From Pseudomonas azotoformans (lineage in GTDB: Bacteria > Pseudomonadota > Gammaproteobacteria > Pseudomonadales > Pseudomonadaceae): a DNA stretch of 64,000 bases. The notes under the pieces were generated by a model. The model was not told the DNA's origin. It ran no database searches and saw nothing but the letters and a program-made list of their open reading frames with translations. The position numbers and the translations under genes were made by a program. Below, one piece after another: positions 43,352 to 53,965 of the stretch (position 1 is the stretch's first letter; each line of letters begins with the position of its first letter). The DNA is taken from the NCBI RefSeq assembly GCF_001579805.1, contig NZ_CP014546.1:4650001-4714000 (forward strand). Direction: 5' to 3'.

Positions 43352-46045
43352 ATGAGCCAGACCATCACCCCCAGTCAACTGCAGCAATGGCTGTTCGACG
43401 GGCAGGAAATCGCCCTGTTCGACGTGCGCGAACACGGCCAATACGGTGAAGCCCACCTGTTTCACGGGGTGAACTTGCCCTATAGCCGTCTGGAACTGGA
43501 GGTACGCCGACTGGCGCCTAACCCCCAGGTGCGCCTGGTGATTTACGACCAGGATGGCGGTGATGTGGCGGCGCGCACGGCGCAACGTTTACGGGGGCTG
43601 GGTTATAGCCGCGTGCATGTGTTGGAGGGGGGCGCCGAAGGTTGGCAGGCCGCCGGCTTGCAGCTGTTTGCGGGGGTGCACGTGCCATCCAAGGCGTTTG
43701 GCGAGTTGGTCGAAGAGGCCAGTCACACACCGCATGTGACTGCTCGGCAATTGGCGGACTGGCAAGCGCGCGGCGAACCGTTGGTGGTGCTGGACGGTCG
43801 GCCGTTCGATGAATACCGCAAGATGACCATTCCCGGCTCCATCTGCTGCCCCAATGGTGAACTGGGCTACCGCGTGCATGACCTGGTGCCGGATGACAGC
43901 ACGCCCATCGTGGTCAACTGCGCCGGGCGCACCCGCAGCATCATCGGCGCGCAGACCTTGATCAACCTGGGTCTGAAGAATCCGATCTATGCCTTGGAAA
44001 ACGGCACCCAGGGCTGGTACTTGGAAGATTTCCAACTGGAACACGGCAGCACCCGGCGATATGCGGATCACGTCAGCAGCGATCTTGCCCAGCAGTGCCA
44101 GGCGGCGCAGCGACTGGCCGAGCGGGCAGGGGGGGTGACGGTGTCGGCGGATCAGGTGCGCCAGTGGGCCGATGACGCCCAACGTAGTCTGTTTCTGTGC
44201 GACGTGCGCACGGGTGAAGAGTTCGCACTCGGCACATTGCCGGGTGCGCAACATACGCCGGGCGGGCAGTTGATCCAGTCCACCGACCTTTACATCGGCG
44301 TGCGCCAGGCGCGCATTGTGCTGGTGGACAGTGATGGTGTGCGTGCACCGATTGTTGCCAGTTGGCTGCGCCAGTTGGGGCATGAGGCGTATGTATTGAA
44401 CGGTGGCATCGACAGCGGGCTGGCCTTGCCGGTGTTGCAGCCGGTGGCGTATGAGCCGCTGCCGTTGATCAGCCCTCGTGCTTTTGACTTGGGGGACGTC
44501 AACCTGATCGACCTGCGCCCGAGCATGGTCTTTCGAAAGGGGCATATTCCCGGTTCCCGGTGGTCGATCCGTTCGTTGCTGGAAACCGATCAGCGTCCGT
44601 TGGTACTGGTGGCGGATGATCCTGCGTTGGCCGCCTTCGCCGCCCAAGGGTTGCAGGCGCAGCTGCTCGACGGCGGTTTCGCCGCCTGGGCCGCGGCCGG
44701 TCTGCCGGTGAGTGAGGACCCGCAAAACCCGCCCGACGCGCAGTGTATCGACTTTCTGTTCTTCACCCACGACCGCCACAGCGGCAACAAGGACGCCGCG
44801 CGCCAGTACCTGGCCTGGGAAATCGGCCTGCTGGCGCAGATGAGCACGGCAGAGATCGCCAGCCTTAAACCGCTGCCGGCACCGTCGCGGGTGCGCACCC
44901 GGCTGATACATGCGGCCCGTACCGAAAAAGGCCAGGGTGGCCGCGCGGTCAACGTGCCGATTACACGCATCAGCACCGTGCTGTTCGACAACCTGGCGCA
45001 GATGCGTGACGCCCGTGCCCGCCGTGACAGTGAGCGGGTGTTGACCTATGGCGCACGCGGCAACCCGACTTCCCACGCCCTGGAAGACCTGGTCACCGAA
45101 CTGGAGGGCGGCTATCGCACCCGTCTCTACGGCACCGGCCTGGCCGCAGCAGCCCAGGTGTTCCTGGCGTATCTGCGCCCCGGCGATCACGTGCTGATCA
45201 CCGATGCGGTGTATTCGCCGGTGCGCAAGTTGGCTCGCGAGTTCCTGCAGCCGTTCGGCATTGAAGTCAGCTATTTTTCGCCGGACGGCAAAGGCCTGGA
45301 AGCCCAGTTGCAAGCCAATACCCAACTGGTCTACGCCGAAGTCCCGGGTTCGTTGCTCTACGAACTGTGCGACCTGCCCGCCATTGCCGCGTTGTGCAAA
45401 CCGCGCAATATCCTGCTGGCCGTGGACAACACCTGGGGCTCGGGCTACCTGTATCGCCCGCTGGCGTTGGGCGCAGACATCTCCATCATGGCCCTCACCA
45501 AATACCTCGGCGGCCATAGCGACGTGATGATGGGCAGCGTGTCCACCACCCAGGCCGCGTGGCCGGCGCTGGGCCGGATGAGCGATACCTTCGGCAATGC
45601 CGTGAGTGCGGACGATGCCTATCTGATCCTGCGCGGTGCACGCACCCTGGCCTCGCGCCTGGATGTGCATGAGCGACAGGCATTGGACATCGCCCTGTGG
45701 TTGCAGGCGCAGCCGCAGGTCAAGCGCGTGTTCCATCCGGCGTTGCCCGAACATCCGGGGCATGCGCTGTGGCGGCGGGATTTCACTGGCAGCAATGGCT
45801 TGCTGTCATTTGAGTTGAACAGCGCTGACCCGGCCTATCTCGAGCGCTTCATCGACGGTCTGCAATTGTTCGGATTGGGCGCTTCGTGGGGTGGCTATGA
45901 AAGCCTGGTCACCGTGGCCGATACCCAGGACCGCGACAGCGCGGCGGACCGAGGGCTGAACCCGGTGGTACGCCTGCATATCGGACTGGAAGATGTGGCG
46001 GCGCTGATCGAGGACCTGCAGCGCGGGTTTGCGCTGGCGGGTTGA
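43352..46045 (+). CDS. Four rhodanese-like modules fused to a cystathionine beta-lyase (MetC-like) domain
   Basis: 897 residues. Module 1 (about 1-105), module 2 (125-230), module 3 (260-360) and module 4 (370-455) all show rhodanese folds (LFDVREHGQYGEAHL, VVLDGRPFDEYRKMTIPGS, LCDVRTGEEFALGTLPG, LIDLRPSMVFRKGHIPGS). Only module 2 keeps the active Cys loop, NCAGRTRS (Cys190); the others read YDQDGGD, VDSDGVR and VADDPAL in that position. From about 500 a complete Cys/Met-metabolism PLP enzyme follows: YGARGNPTSHALE, AVDNTWGSG (Asp692), MALTKYLGGHSD with Lys717. A C-S lyase feeding sulfane sulfur to a rhodanese on the same chain is inferred. It closes the ten-gene operon. Confidence 0.92.
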   Translation: MSQTITPSQLQQWLFDGQEIALFDVREHGQYGEAHLFHGVNLPYSRLELEVRRLAPNPQVRLVIYDQDGGDVAARTAQRLRGLGYSRVHVLEGGAEGWQAAGLQLFAGVHVPSKAFGELVEEASHTPHVTARQLADWQARGEPLVVLDGRPFDEYRKMTIPGSICCPNGELGYRVHDLVPDDSTPIVVNCAGRTRSIIGAQTLINLGLKNPIYALENGTQGWYLEDFQLEHGSTRRYADHVSSDLAQQCQAAQRLAERAGGVTVSADQVRQWADDAQRSLFLCDVRTGEEFALGTLPGAQHTPGGQLIQSTDLYIGVRQARIVLVDSDGVRAPIVASWLRQLGHEAYVLNGGIDSGLALPVLQPVAYEPLPLISPRAFDLGDVNLIDLRPSMVFRKGHIPGSRWSIRSLLETDQRPLVLVADDPALAAFAAQGLQAQLLDGGFAAWAAAGLPVSEDPQNPPDAQCIDFLFFTHDRHSGNKDAARQYLAWEIGLLAQMSTAEIASLKPLPAPSRVRTRLIHAARTEKGQGGRAVNVPITRISTVLFDNLAQMRDARARRDSERVLTYGARGNPTSHALEDLVTELEGGYRTRLYGTGLAAAAQVFLAYLRPGDHVLITDAVYSPVRKLAREFLQPFGIEVSYFSPDGKGLEAQLQANTQLVYAEVPGSLLYELCDLPAIAALCKPRNILLAVDNTWGSGYLYRPLALGADISIMALTKYLGGHSDVMMGSVSTTQAAWPALGRMSDTFGNAVSADDAYLILRGARTLASRLDVHERQALDIALWLQAQPQVKRVFHPALPEHPGHALWRRDFTGSNGLLSFELNSADPAYLERFIDGLQLFGLGASWGGYESLVTVADTQDRDSAADRGLNPVVRLHIGLEDVAALIEDLQRGFALAG

Positions 46046-46047
46046 GC

Positions 46048-46078
46048 AAAAAAGCGCTCCCACGCAAGGTGGGAGCGC
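46048..46078 (-). terminator. Rho-independent terminator of the minus-strand nucleoside hydrolase gene, probably bidirectional
   Basis: GCGCTCCCAC (46054-46063), loop GCAAG, GTGGGAGCGC (46069-46078): a perfect 10-bp stem. The A-run at 46048-46053 is a T-run on the minus strand, so it is best formed for the gene ending at 46088; its position after the fusion gene suits the other direction too. The stem also resembles one REP arm. Confidence 0.8.
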
Positions 46079-46087
46079 CCGGGCCGG

Positions 46088-47164
46088 TCAGTGCTTGACC
46101 GGCGTCGGCAGGGTCACCAAGTTGACATAGCCATCCCAGAACGCCTTTTGATCCACACCAAACACCACCTTGGCTTTCTGAGTACCCACCGGCGCACCTT
46201 TGGCGTAGCCCAGTGCGCGCCCGTAATCAGCGCCGAACGTAGCATCCACATCCACCCACAAATCGCGGGATTCAGTCACGATCTGCGGGTTGACCAGATA
46301 CAGCGCCGGCAAGCTGTCCCAGGTAAAGCTGTGGTAGCTCGGATTCTTGTCGAACAAGGGACCGAACTCGTGCTTATACAGGTCGGCAATCGCGCCTTTC
46401 TGGGCAATCACACGCTGGTACACCGTTTTGTCGAAGGTGACTTTCTCGCACACATCATTGGGGAAAATCACGTGTTCGATCGGCGAGCGCAACACGATCT
46501 TCGCGGCCTCCGGGTCGAACCACCAGTTGAATTCCGCCGCCGGTGTGGTATTGCCCGGAATCTCCAGGGCGCCGCCCATGTACACGATGCGCTTGATCAG
46601 CGGCACGATATCCGGCGCCGAACGAATCGCCAGGGCGAGATTGGTCAGCGGCCCGACCGCCAGAATCGTTACCTGATGCGGGTTGGCGCGCACGCTGTCG
46701 ACGATGAATTGCGCGGCGGTTTCCTTGCGCAATGGGGTGTGCGTCGCCAGGCCATCCGGCGGTGCGATCAACTGCCTGGGCGAAGTCGGGCGGGGGTTCT
46801 TGAATGCCCCCGGCCAGCCGGAGCCGAACAGCGCCTTTTCCGCCTCGTAGGTGGCGTAGTCATGCAGCAACGGGTAGGCAGCGCCGGAGTAGACGCCAAC
46901 CTCTTTCTCCACGCCCATGCGCTCCACGGCCTTGAGCGCATCGACCTGCTCCTGGTCGACCCAGGCGTTGCCGCTGACCAGGGTCATGCCCAGCAACTCG
47001 ATACGTTTTTGCGCATGGAGCTGGGCGAGCATGATGAAGGCCTGGCCGTCATCGTTGAGCACGTTGAAGTCGGTGTCGAAAATGACTTTCTCCGCAGCCT
47101 GGGCGGTGCCGGCACACAGGCCGACGGCAACCAGCAGCGCGCAGCTTTTCAGGAAACCTTGCAT
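46088..47164 (-). CDS. Periplasmic nucleoside hydrolase (IunH/URH1 family)
   Basis: 358 residues with signal peptide MQGFLKSCALLVAVGLCAGTAQA. The calcium-binding motif reads DTDFNVLNDDGQA near the mature N-terminus, the family's DxDxxxDD pattern; ILAVGPLTNLALAI and YMGGAL are the other core motifs, and ND.CEKVTF the late ligand segment. It hydrolyses the N-glycosidic bond of ribonucleosides. Export to the periplasm is seen in a Pseudomonas subset. It lies directly after nicT in the same direction (29-bp gap), where other clusters have a porin; release of nicotinate from its riboside is possible but speculative. Confidence 0.88.
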   Translation of the reverse strand: MQGFLKSCALLVAVGLCAGTAQAAEKVIFDTDFNVLNDDGQAFIMLAQLHAQKRIELLGMTLVSGNAWVDQEQVDALKAVERMGVEKEVGVYSGAAYPLLHDYATYEAEKALFGSGWPGAFKNPRPTSPRQLIAPPDGLATHTPLRKETAAQFIVDSVRANPHQVTILAVGPLTNLALAIRSAPDIVPLIKRIVYMGGALEIPGNTTPAAEFNWWFDPEAAKIVLRSPIEHVIFPNDVCEKVTFDKTVYQRVIAQKGAIADLYKHEFGPLFDKNPSYHSFTWDSLPALYLVNPQIVTESRDLWVDVDATFGADYGRALGYAKGAPVGTQKAKVVFGVDQKAFWDGYVNLVTLPTPVKH

Positions 47165-47192
47165 GGTGATTCATCCGAAAGAATTGTTGTTA

Positions 47193-48503
47193 TCAACGGT
47201 TCACCAGTTTCGCCGGCAAGGCGATGACCAGGAAGCTGCTGAGGATCAGGCAGCCGGCGAAAAACCACAAGGCACCGGCGCTGCTGCCTGTGACGTCGAT
47301 CGCAACGCCCATCAACGAGTTGCTCACCAAACCTGCGATATTCGCCACCGAACAGGCCAGGGCAAAACCGGTGGCCGCCGCAGTGCCTTTGAGAAAGGTC
47401 GCCGGCAGGCTGAAGAACACCGGCACCGCGCCGATGATCGCCGCCGAGGCAATCGCGAACAGCGCCACGGTGGCCGCCACGTTATGGGTAAAGAAGGTGC
47501 TGGTGGCCATGGCCGCCGCGCCGATGAAAAACGGCACGATGATGTGCCAGCGGCGTTCGCGGTGTTTGTCGGAGCTGGCGCCAATCAGCAGCATGCCGAG
47601 CAGGGCGGCCACGCTCGGCAGTGCAGTGAGCACGCCGATATGAAAGGTGTCGGTGACCCCGGCGTTGCGGATGAACGTCGGCATCCAGAAGCCCATGGCG
47701 TAGGCGCTGAGCAGGATCGAGAAGTCGATACCACCGAGCATCCACACCTTGAGGTTGAAGAAACCGTCGCGGAAGCTGTGCTTGCTGGCGGCACCATCGG
47801 CGTCGTCCTTGCGCAGTTCGCTTTCCAGCAGGGCTTTTTCCTCGTCCGACAGCCATTTGGCTTGCTGGTAGGTGTTGGGCAGGGCCCAGAAGGTCAGCAC
47901 GCCCAGCAACACGCTGGGCACCGCTTCGATCAGGAACAGCCACTGCCAGCCGCGCAGGCCGCCCATGTGATCGAAGTGGCCCATGATCCAGCCGGACAGC
48001 GGGCCGCCGATCACGCTGGAGAGCGGCAGGCCGATCATGAACAACGCGATGATGCGCCCGCGTCGATGGGTGGGGAACCAGGTGGTCAGGTAGTACAACA
48101 CACCCGGCAGGAAGCCCGCTTCAGCGGCGCCGAGCAGGAAACGCAGGATATAGAACTGGGTCGTGGAGGTGACCAGCATGGTGCAGGCCGAGAGCAGGCC
48201 CCAGGTGATCATGATGCGCGCGATCCAGATCTTCGCGCCGACCCGCTCCAGCACCAGGTTGCTGGGGACCTCAAAGATGATATAGCCGACAAAGAACAGC
48301 CCGGCGCCGAGGCCGAACGCGGTTTCGCTGAACTGCAACTGGTCGAGCATCTGCAACTTGGCGAAGCCGATGTTGATGCGGTCCAGGTAGGCGGCGAGGT
48401 AGCAGAAGCACAGGAAGGGGATCAGCTTCCAGGTGATCTTGTGGTAGAGCGTGTTGACGGGGTCTGCGACCGAGGTCGCGGGCGCTGCATTCGCAATGGG
48501 CAT
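47193..48503 (-). CDS. nicT: MFS transporter, probable nicotinate/6-hydroxynicotinate carrier NicT
   Basis: 436 residues, 12 helices, ACS family (YLAAYLDRINIGFAKLQM in helix 1). It lies downstream of nicFEDC in the same direction, as nicT does in Pseudomonas putida KT2440. Two hairpins and a TATAAA element in the 162-bp gap suggest it may also have its own promoter. The substrate is assigned from position and family. Confidence 0.82.
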   Translation of the reverse strand: MPIANAAPATSVADPVNTLYHKITWKLIPFLCFCYLAAYLDRINIGFAKLQMLDQLQFSETAFGLGAGLFFVGYIIFEVPSNLVLERVGAKIWIARIMITWGLLSACTMLVTSTTQFYILRFLLGAAEAGFLPGVLYYLTTWFPTHRRGRIIALFMIGLPLSSVIGGPLSGWIMGHFDHMGGLRGWQWLFLIEAVPSVLLGVLTFWALPNTYQQAKWLSDEEKALLESELRKDDADGAASKHSFRDGFFNLKVWMLGGIDFSILLSAYAMGFWMPTFIRNAGVTDTFHIGVLTALPSVAALLGMLLIGASSDKHRERRWHIIVPFFIGAAAMATSTFFTHNVAATVALFAIASAAIIGAVPVFFSLPATFLKGTAAATGFALACSVANIAGLVSNSLMGVAIDVTGSSAGALWFFAGCLILSSFLVIALPAKLVNR

Positions 48504-48553
48504 TGGGTGTCTCCTGGCGGTGACTTATGGTTTTTATACAGCCGCTTTTGTTC

Positions 48554-48571
48554 CAGCACTTCGGAGTGCTG
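48554..48571. promoter_or_regulatory. UUCG-type hairpin upstream of nicT
   Basis: CAGCACT, loop TCGG, AGTGCTG: a 7-bp stem in the nicF-nicT gap. Together with the larger hairpin at 48603-48622 it could end part of the nicF transcript before nicT. No T-run is present. Confidence 0.4.
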
Positions 48572-48602
48572 TAGAAGCGACTTCCAAAGGCAGTGTCAGA
48601 AG

Positions 48603-48622
48603 ACTGGGGCGCGGGCCCCAGT
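48603..48622. promoter_or_regulatory. Hairpin after nicF
   Basis: ACTGGGGC, loop GCGG, GCCCCAGT: an 8-bp stem about 45 bases after the nicF stop on the minus strand. Weak terminator or mRNA-end stabiliser between nicF and nicT. Confidence 0.45.
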
Positions 48623-48665
48623 TTGATGCAAGACCGCGCTCTATGGCGCAGTTCTTGATAACGTC

Positions 48666-49298
48666 TTATTGCTCCCTGAACTTGCGCATTGCCTCCTGCT
48701 TGCTCACCACGTCGCCATACTTGCTGTCGATATCGAACAGGTTGGCCTCATGGGGCGCCGGGTGCCGATCGCCGACGCATTCGCGCACGACGATGGTGCG
48801 AAACCCGTGTTGCACCGCATCCACCGCCGTGGCACGGATGCAGCCGCTGGTGGAACAGCCGGCCAGCACGACGGTGTCGATGCCCTGGGCATGCAGCATT
48901 GGCGCCAGGCTGCTGCCGAAAAACGCACTGGCGTACTGTTTGGTAATGACGACTTCCTCGGCCAGTGGCAGTACCTCGGCGCAGAACGCCGCGAGTGGGT
49001 TGCCTTCGACCATGTCCTTCATCACCGGGGCTTTTTTCACCCAGATCCCGCCATCGACGAAATGGCCGGGATGGTAGCGGATATTGGTGTGCACCACCGC
49101 AATCCCGTGTTGGCGTGCGGTGGTCAGCAGCTCGACGCTTTCCGCCACGGCCGTGACCACGCCAGGCGCAAACAGCGGCGCGCCTTCGGTGGTGTAGCCC
49201 TGCATGAAGTCGATCATCAGCAGCGCGGCTTTTTCGCCAAAGCCGATGCGGTTGCCCCATACGCCCTGGTAGTTGGCGTCGGCGGATTGTTCGGTCAT
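48666..49298 (-). CDS. nicF: Maleamate amidohydrolase NicF
   Basis: 210 residues, isochorismatase-like cysteine hydrolase. The triad is Asp30 (MIDFMQGYT), Lys120 (ITKQYAS) and Cys153 (STSGCIRAT); the preceding cis-peptide and AGCST loop are normal. Converts maleamate to maleate and ammonia. The N-terminus NYQGVWGNRIGFG is shared by NicF proteins. Lies 12 bp from nicE in the nicCDEF order. Confidence 0.95.
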   Translation of the reverse strand: MTEQSADANYQGVWGNRIGFGEKAALLMIDFMQGYTTEGAPLFAPGVVTAVAESVELLTTARQHGIAVVHTNIRYHPGHFVDGGIWVKKAPVMKDMVEGNPLAAFCAEVLPLAEEVVITKQYASAFFGSSLAPMLHAQGIDTVVLAGCSTSGCIRATAVDAVQHGFRTIVVRECVGDRHPAPHEANLFDIDSKYGDVVSKQEAMRKFREQ

Positions 49299-49310
49299 CT
49301 TTAAACCCCC

Positions 49311-50063
49311 TCAGTAAGCACCGGAAAGCAGGGCACCGGCACCCGGCACGATGGGCTCCAGGTCCAACGCCTTGAGCATCGCGTAGGTGGTGGCAATGGC
49401 GGCGGTGAGTACCGGTTTGCCGGTTTGTGCCTCGACCTTGGCCACCACCGGCAGCGATTGCATCTGCACGCAGGCAGACAGCACGATCACATCGACGCCT
49501 TCCAGGTTCATCCCGGCGACGATGGCCGGCAGGTTGGCCGGGTCGTGGCGGGCCACTTCGAGGTTGTCGGGGATTTCCAGGGCGCGCCAATCCACCACTT
49601 CAAAGCCTTCTTCACGGATGTAGTTCACCACCAGTTCAGTCAGCGGTTTCATGTACGGCGCGACGATGGCAATGCGCTTGGCGCCCATGACTTTCAGGCC
49701 TTCGATCAAGGCGCCGGCGCTGGTGATCACGGGCGCGTTGGCGTCGTTGTCAGCGGTGGCTTTGCGCAGGCGCTGTTCGGAGTTGCGGTGATAACCCAAG
49801 CCCATGGCCATGATCGCCACCAGGCAGGCGTAGCCCAGCACATCGACCTTGGCGTCGGACAACTCGACAGCGCAACGGTCGGATTCGCCGTCCATGGCCG
49901 CCAGTTCTTCCTTGCGCACTTGCTTCATGCGCATGCGGCTGGAGTGAAAGGTGAAGCGCTCGGGACGTATTGCCTGGCGCGCGGTGAGCATCGCCGGAAT
50001 CTCGGTTTCCATGGTGGTGTTGGAGCTCGGCACGATCTGGCCGATGCGGTAAGGCTTCTGCAT
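49311..50063 (-). CDS. nicE: Maleate cis-trans isomerase NicE
   Basis: 250 residues, Asp/Glu racemase superfamily. The two catalytic cysteines are Cys80 (GYACLVAIM) and Cys198 (LSACVQMQS), with the 118-residue spacing known in maleate isomerases. It turns maleate to fumarate, the final step of the pathway, feeding the TCA cycle. ATG 50063 is used because the open frame beyond it lies in the nicD region without similarity. Confidence 0.95.
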   Translation of the reverse strand: MQKPYRIGQIVPSSNTTMETEIPAMLTARQAIRPERFTFHSSRMRMKQVRKEELAAMDGESDRCAVELSDAKVDVLGYACLVAIMAMGLGYHRNSEQRLRKATADNDANAPVITSAGALIEGLKVMGAKRIAIVAPYMKPLTELVVNYIREEGFEVVDWRALEIPDNLEVARHDPANLPAIVAGMNLEGVDVIVLSACVQMQSLPVVAKVEAQTGKPVLTAAIATTYAMLKALDLEPIVPGAGALLSGAY

Positions 50064-50077
50064 GGGGGTCTCCGTTC

Positions 50078-52056
<1,979 letters not shown>

Positions 52057-52062
52057 TTATAA

Positions 52063-52074
52063 AGTGTATACGCT
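52063..52074 (-). promoter_or_regulatory. Candidate NicR operator at the nicC promoter
   Basis: AGTGTATACGCT, read on the minus strand AGCGTATACACT, followed there by TTATAA, a fair -10 element. The core is an interrupted-by-one-mismatch palindrome nearly identical to the site at 52237-52248. Such overlap of operator and -10 suits repression by the MarR-type NicR. Binding is inferred. Confidence 0.65.
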
Positions 52075-52236
52075 CATTTTTTGAAATGGGAAGCCTGTCT
52101 TTGCAAATTTATTTTTTGGCCGCATTTGTCCTGTGTAACGGGTTGTGGTTAGCAATTGCTAGGTTTGTTTCGATAGGTAACGTTTTTGTGCACCGCTTGC
52201 AGTCTGACTGCAATTCGGGTCTTATCGTTATTAAAT

Positions 52237-52248
52237 GGCGTATACGCT
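52237..52248 (+). promoter_or_regulatory. Candidate NicR operator at the nicX promoter
   Basis: GGCGTATACGCT contains the perfect 10-base palindrome GCGTATACGC (52238-52247) and runs into TATAAA (52248-52253), a good -10 box, 60 bases before the nicX ATG. The same arrangement occurs before nicC, giving one operator per divergent promoter. Confidence 0.68.
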
Positions 52249-52312
52249 ATAAAAATGCACTAGAGTGAAGCGCAGTGCCTGAACTTGGTGCAGGCCCACA
52301 GGAGACAGGAAA

Positions 52313-53365
52313 ATGCCGGTAAGCGATTGCGAACTGACCCAGATGTTTGAACACGTGTTGACGCTGTCCAAGGTCGACCCGACCCAGAGCGTTGCCGTGC
52401 TCAAGAGCCATTACTCCGACGCACGCACCGTGCGTGCCGCGATGGACGCCGCGCAGCGCCTGGGGGCCAAGGTGTATGCGGTGGAGTTGCCGTCGTTCAA
52501 CCATCCCAGGGCGATGGGCAATGACATGACCGCCTACTGCGGCGACACCGCGCTCACCGGCAATATCGCCGCCCAGCGTGCACTGGAAGCCGCCGACTTG
52601 ATCGTCGACACCATGATGCTGCTGCACTCGCCAGAGCAGGAGCAGATCCTCAAGACCGGCACGCGCATTCTGCTGGCGGTGGAGCCGCCGGAAGTACTGG
52701 CGCGCATGCTGCCGACCGAAGAGGACAAGGTGCGTGTATTGGCGGCCGAACAGTTGCTGAAAAAAGCGCGCTCGATCCATGTGAAATCCCGTGCCGGCAG
52801 TGACTTCCGCGCCGCCTTGGGGCAGTACCCGTCGGTGACCGAATACGGTTTTGCCGATGAGCCGGGACGCTGGGACCATTGGCCGAGTGGTTTCCTGTTC
52901 TCCTGGCCCAACGAAGAAACCGCCGAAGGCGTGCTGGTGCTGGACATCGGTGACATCCTGCTGCCGTTCAAGACCTATACCCGCGAGAAGATCACCCTGG
53001 AGATCGAGAAGGGCTTCATCACCAACATCCACGGTGGTTTCGAGGCTGAATACCTGCGCGACTACATGAAGTACTTCAACGACCCCGAGGTGTACGGCAT
53101 CTCCCATATCGGCTGGGGCCTGCAGCCACGGGCGCAGTGGACGGCCATGGGCTTGCACGACAAGAACGACGGCATGTGCATGGACGCGCGGGCGTTCTAT
53201 GGCAATTTCCTGTTCTCCACCGGGCCGAATACCGAAGTGGGCGGGACACGCAAGACGCCGTGCCATATGGATATTCCGCTGCGCAATTGCGATGTGTACC
53301 TGGATGATGAAGCGGTTGTGATTGCCGGGGATGTGGTTGCGCCGCAAGCCTCCCGCGCCCGCTGA
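52313..53365 (+). CDS. nicX: 2,5-dihydroxypyridine 5,6-dioxygenase NicX
   Basis: 350 residues. The Fe(II) ligands reported for P. putida NicX, His265 (GISHIGWG), His318 and Asp320 (CHMDIPLR), fall at exactly those numbers. It opens the ring to N-formylmaleamate, the substrate of NicD. RBS GGAGACAGG is eight or so bases before the ATG. It faces nicC across the divergent operator region, with nicR downstream. Confidence 0.96.
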   Translation: MPVSDCELTQMFEHVLTLSKVDPTQSVAVLKSHYSDARTVRAAMDAAQRLGAKVYAVELPSFNHPRAMGNDMTAYCGDTALTGNIAAQRALEAADLIVDTMMLLHSPEQEQILKTGTRILLAVEPPEVLARMLPTEEDKVRVLAAEQLLKKARSIHVKSRAGSDFRAALGQYPSVTEYGFADEPGRWDHWPSGFLFSWPNEETAEGVLVLDIGDILLPFKTYTREKITLEIEKGFITNIHGGFEAEYLRDYMKYFNDPEVYGISHIGWGLQPRAQWTAMGLHDKNDGMCMDARAFYGNFLFSTGPNTEVGGTRKTPCHMDIPLRNCDVYLDDEAVVIAGDVVAPQASRAR

Positions 53366-53389
53366 TCATAGGTGTGGGGATGGAGTATC

Positions 53390-53860
53390 ATGCCTCCCCA
53401 CGTTAGCCACCCACCGAGCTCAGCCGTGCCAGATTCCTACGTATTTTCTGAACAAGTCGGCCACCTGTTGCGCAAGGCCTACCAGCGCCATCTGGCGATC
53501 TTTCAGCAGAATGTTGGCGATTCCCAGCTCACCGCCGTGCAGTTCGTCACCCTGTGTGCCCTGCGCGATCACGGTGCAAGCTCCCTGACCGAACTGGTCA
53601 AGGCCACCGCCGTGGACCAGGCGACTATTCGCGGCATCGTCGAGCGGCTCAAGACCAAGGAGCTGATCAGCCTGGAACCGGACCCGCAGGACAAGCGCAA
53701 AGTGGTGGTGGACCTGTCCCCGGCAGGCGCCGAACTGGTCGCCCAGACCGCGCCGCGCGCTGCGCAGATCAGCGAATTGACCCTGAGCAATCTCAACCCG
53801 GCCGAACGGATCGCGGTGTTGTTCCTGTTGCGCAAGATGATCGACGACCCGCAGGAATAA
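53390..53860 (+). CDS. nicR: MarR-family repressor NicR
   Basis: 156 residues. Winged-HTH core TAVQFVTLCALRDHG...LTELVKATAVDQATIRGIVERLKTKELI, wing DPQDKRKVVVDLSPAG. It sits between nicX and nicA as in KT2440, where NicR represses nicC and nicX and responds to 6-hydroxynicotinate. ATG 53390 is preceded by GGAG; a frame six codons longer begins without one. Confidence 0.92.
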   Translation: MPPHVSHPPSSAVPDSYVFSEQVGHLLRKAYQRHLAIFQQNVGDSQLTAVQFVTLCALRDHGASSLTELVKATAVDQATIRGIVERLKTKELISLEPDPQDKRKVVVDLSPAGAELVAQTAPRAAQISELTLSNLNPAERIAVLFLLRKMIDDPQE

Positions 53861-53893
53861 TCGCAGCTGGCATCGATCTTGCTCTGAGTTCAT

Positions 53894-53908
53894 GTAGTAG
53901 CCACTTCA
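53894..53908 (+). promoter_or_regulatory. Candidate NicS operator, copy 1
   Basis: GTAGTAGCCACTTCA shares the pattern GTAGT-N4/5-ACTTCA with 53966-53980, 72 bases downstream. It lies before the nicR terminator. Two copies flanking a terminator upstream of nicAB suggest TetR-type (NicS) binding; inferred from repetition only. Confidence 0.4.
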
Positions 53909-53920
53909 TCCGTCAAGTGT

Positions 53921-53954
53921 GTCGTGAGGCCCCAGGCCCACGACGCTTTTTTTT
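53921..53954 (+). terminator. Rho-independent terminator after nicR
   Basis: GTCGTG...CACGAC stem with inner GGCC/GGCC pairs, a bulged A and a three-base loop, then GC and eight Ts (53947-53954). It separates the nicXR transcript from nicAB, which starts only 49 bases beyond. Confidence 0.88.
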
Positions 53955-53965
53955 GACTGTTTGAT

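Noticed and set aside
52086..52268. 60-codon open frame between nicC and nicX
   Set aside because: Overlaps both the palindromic operator and -10 element of nicX; no Shine-Dalgarno.
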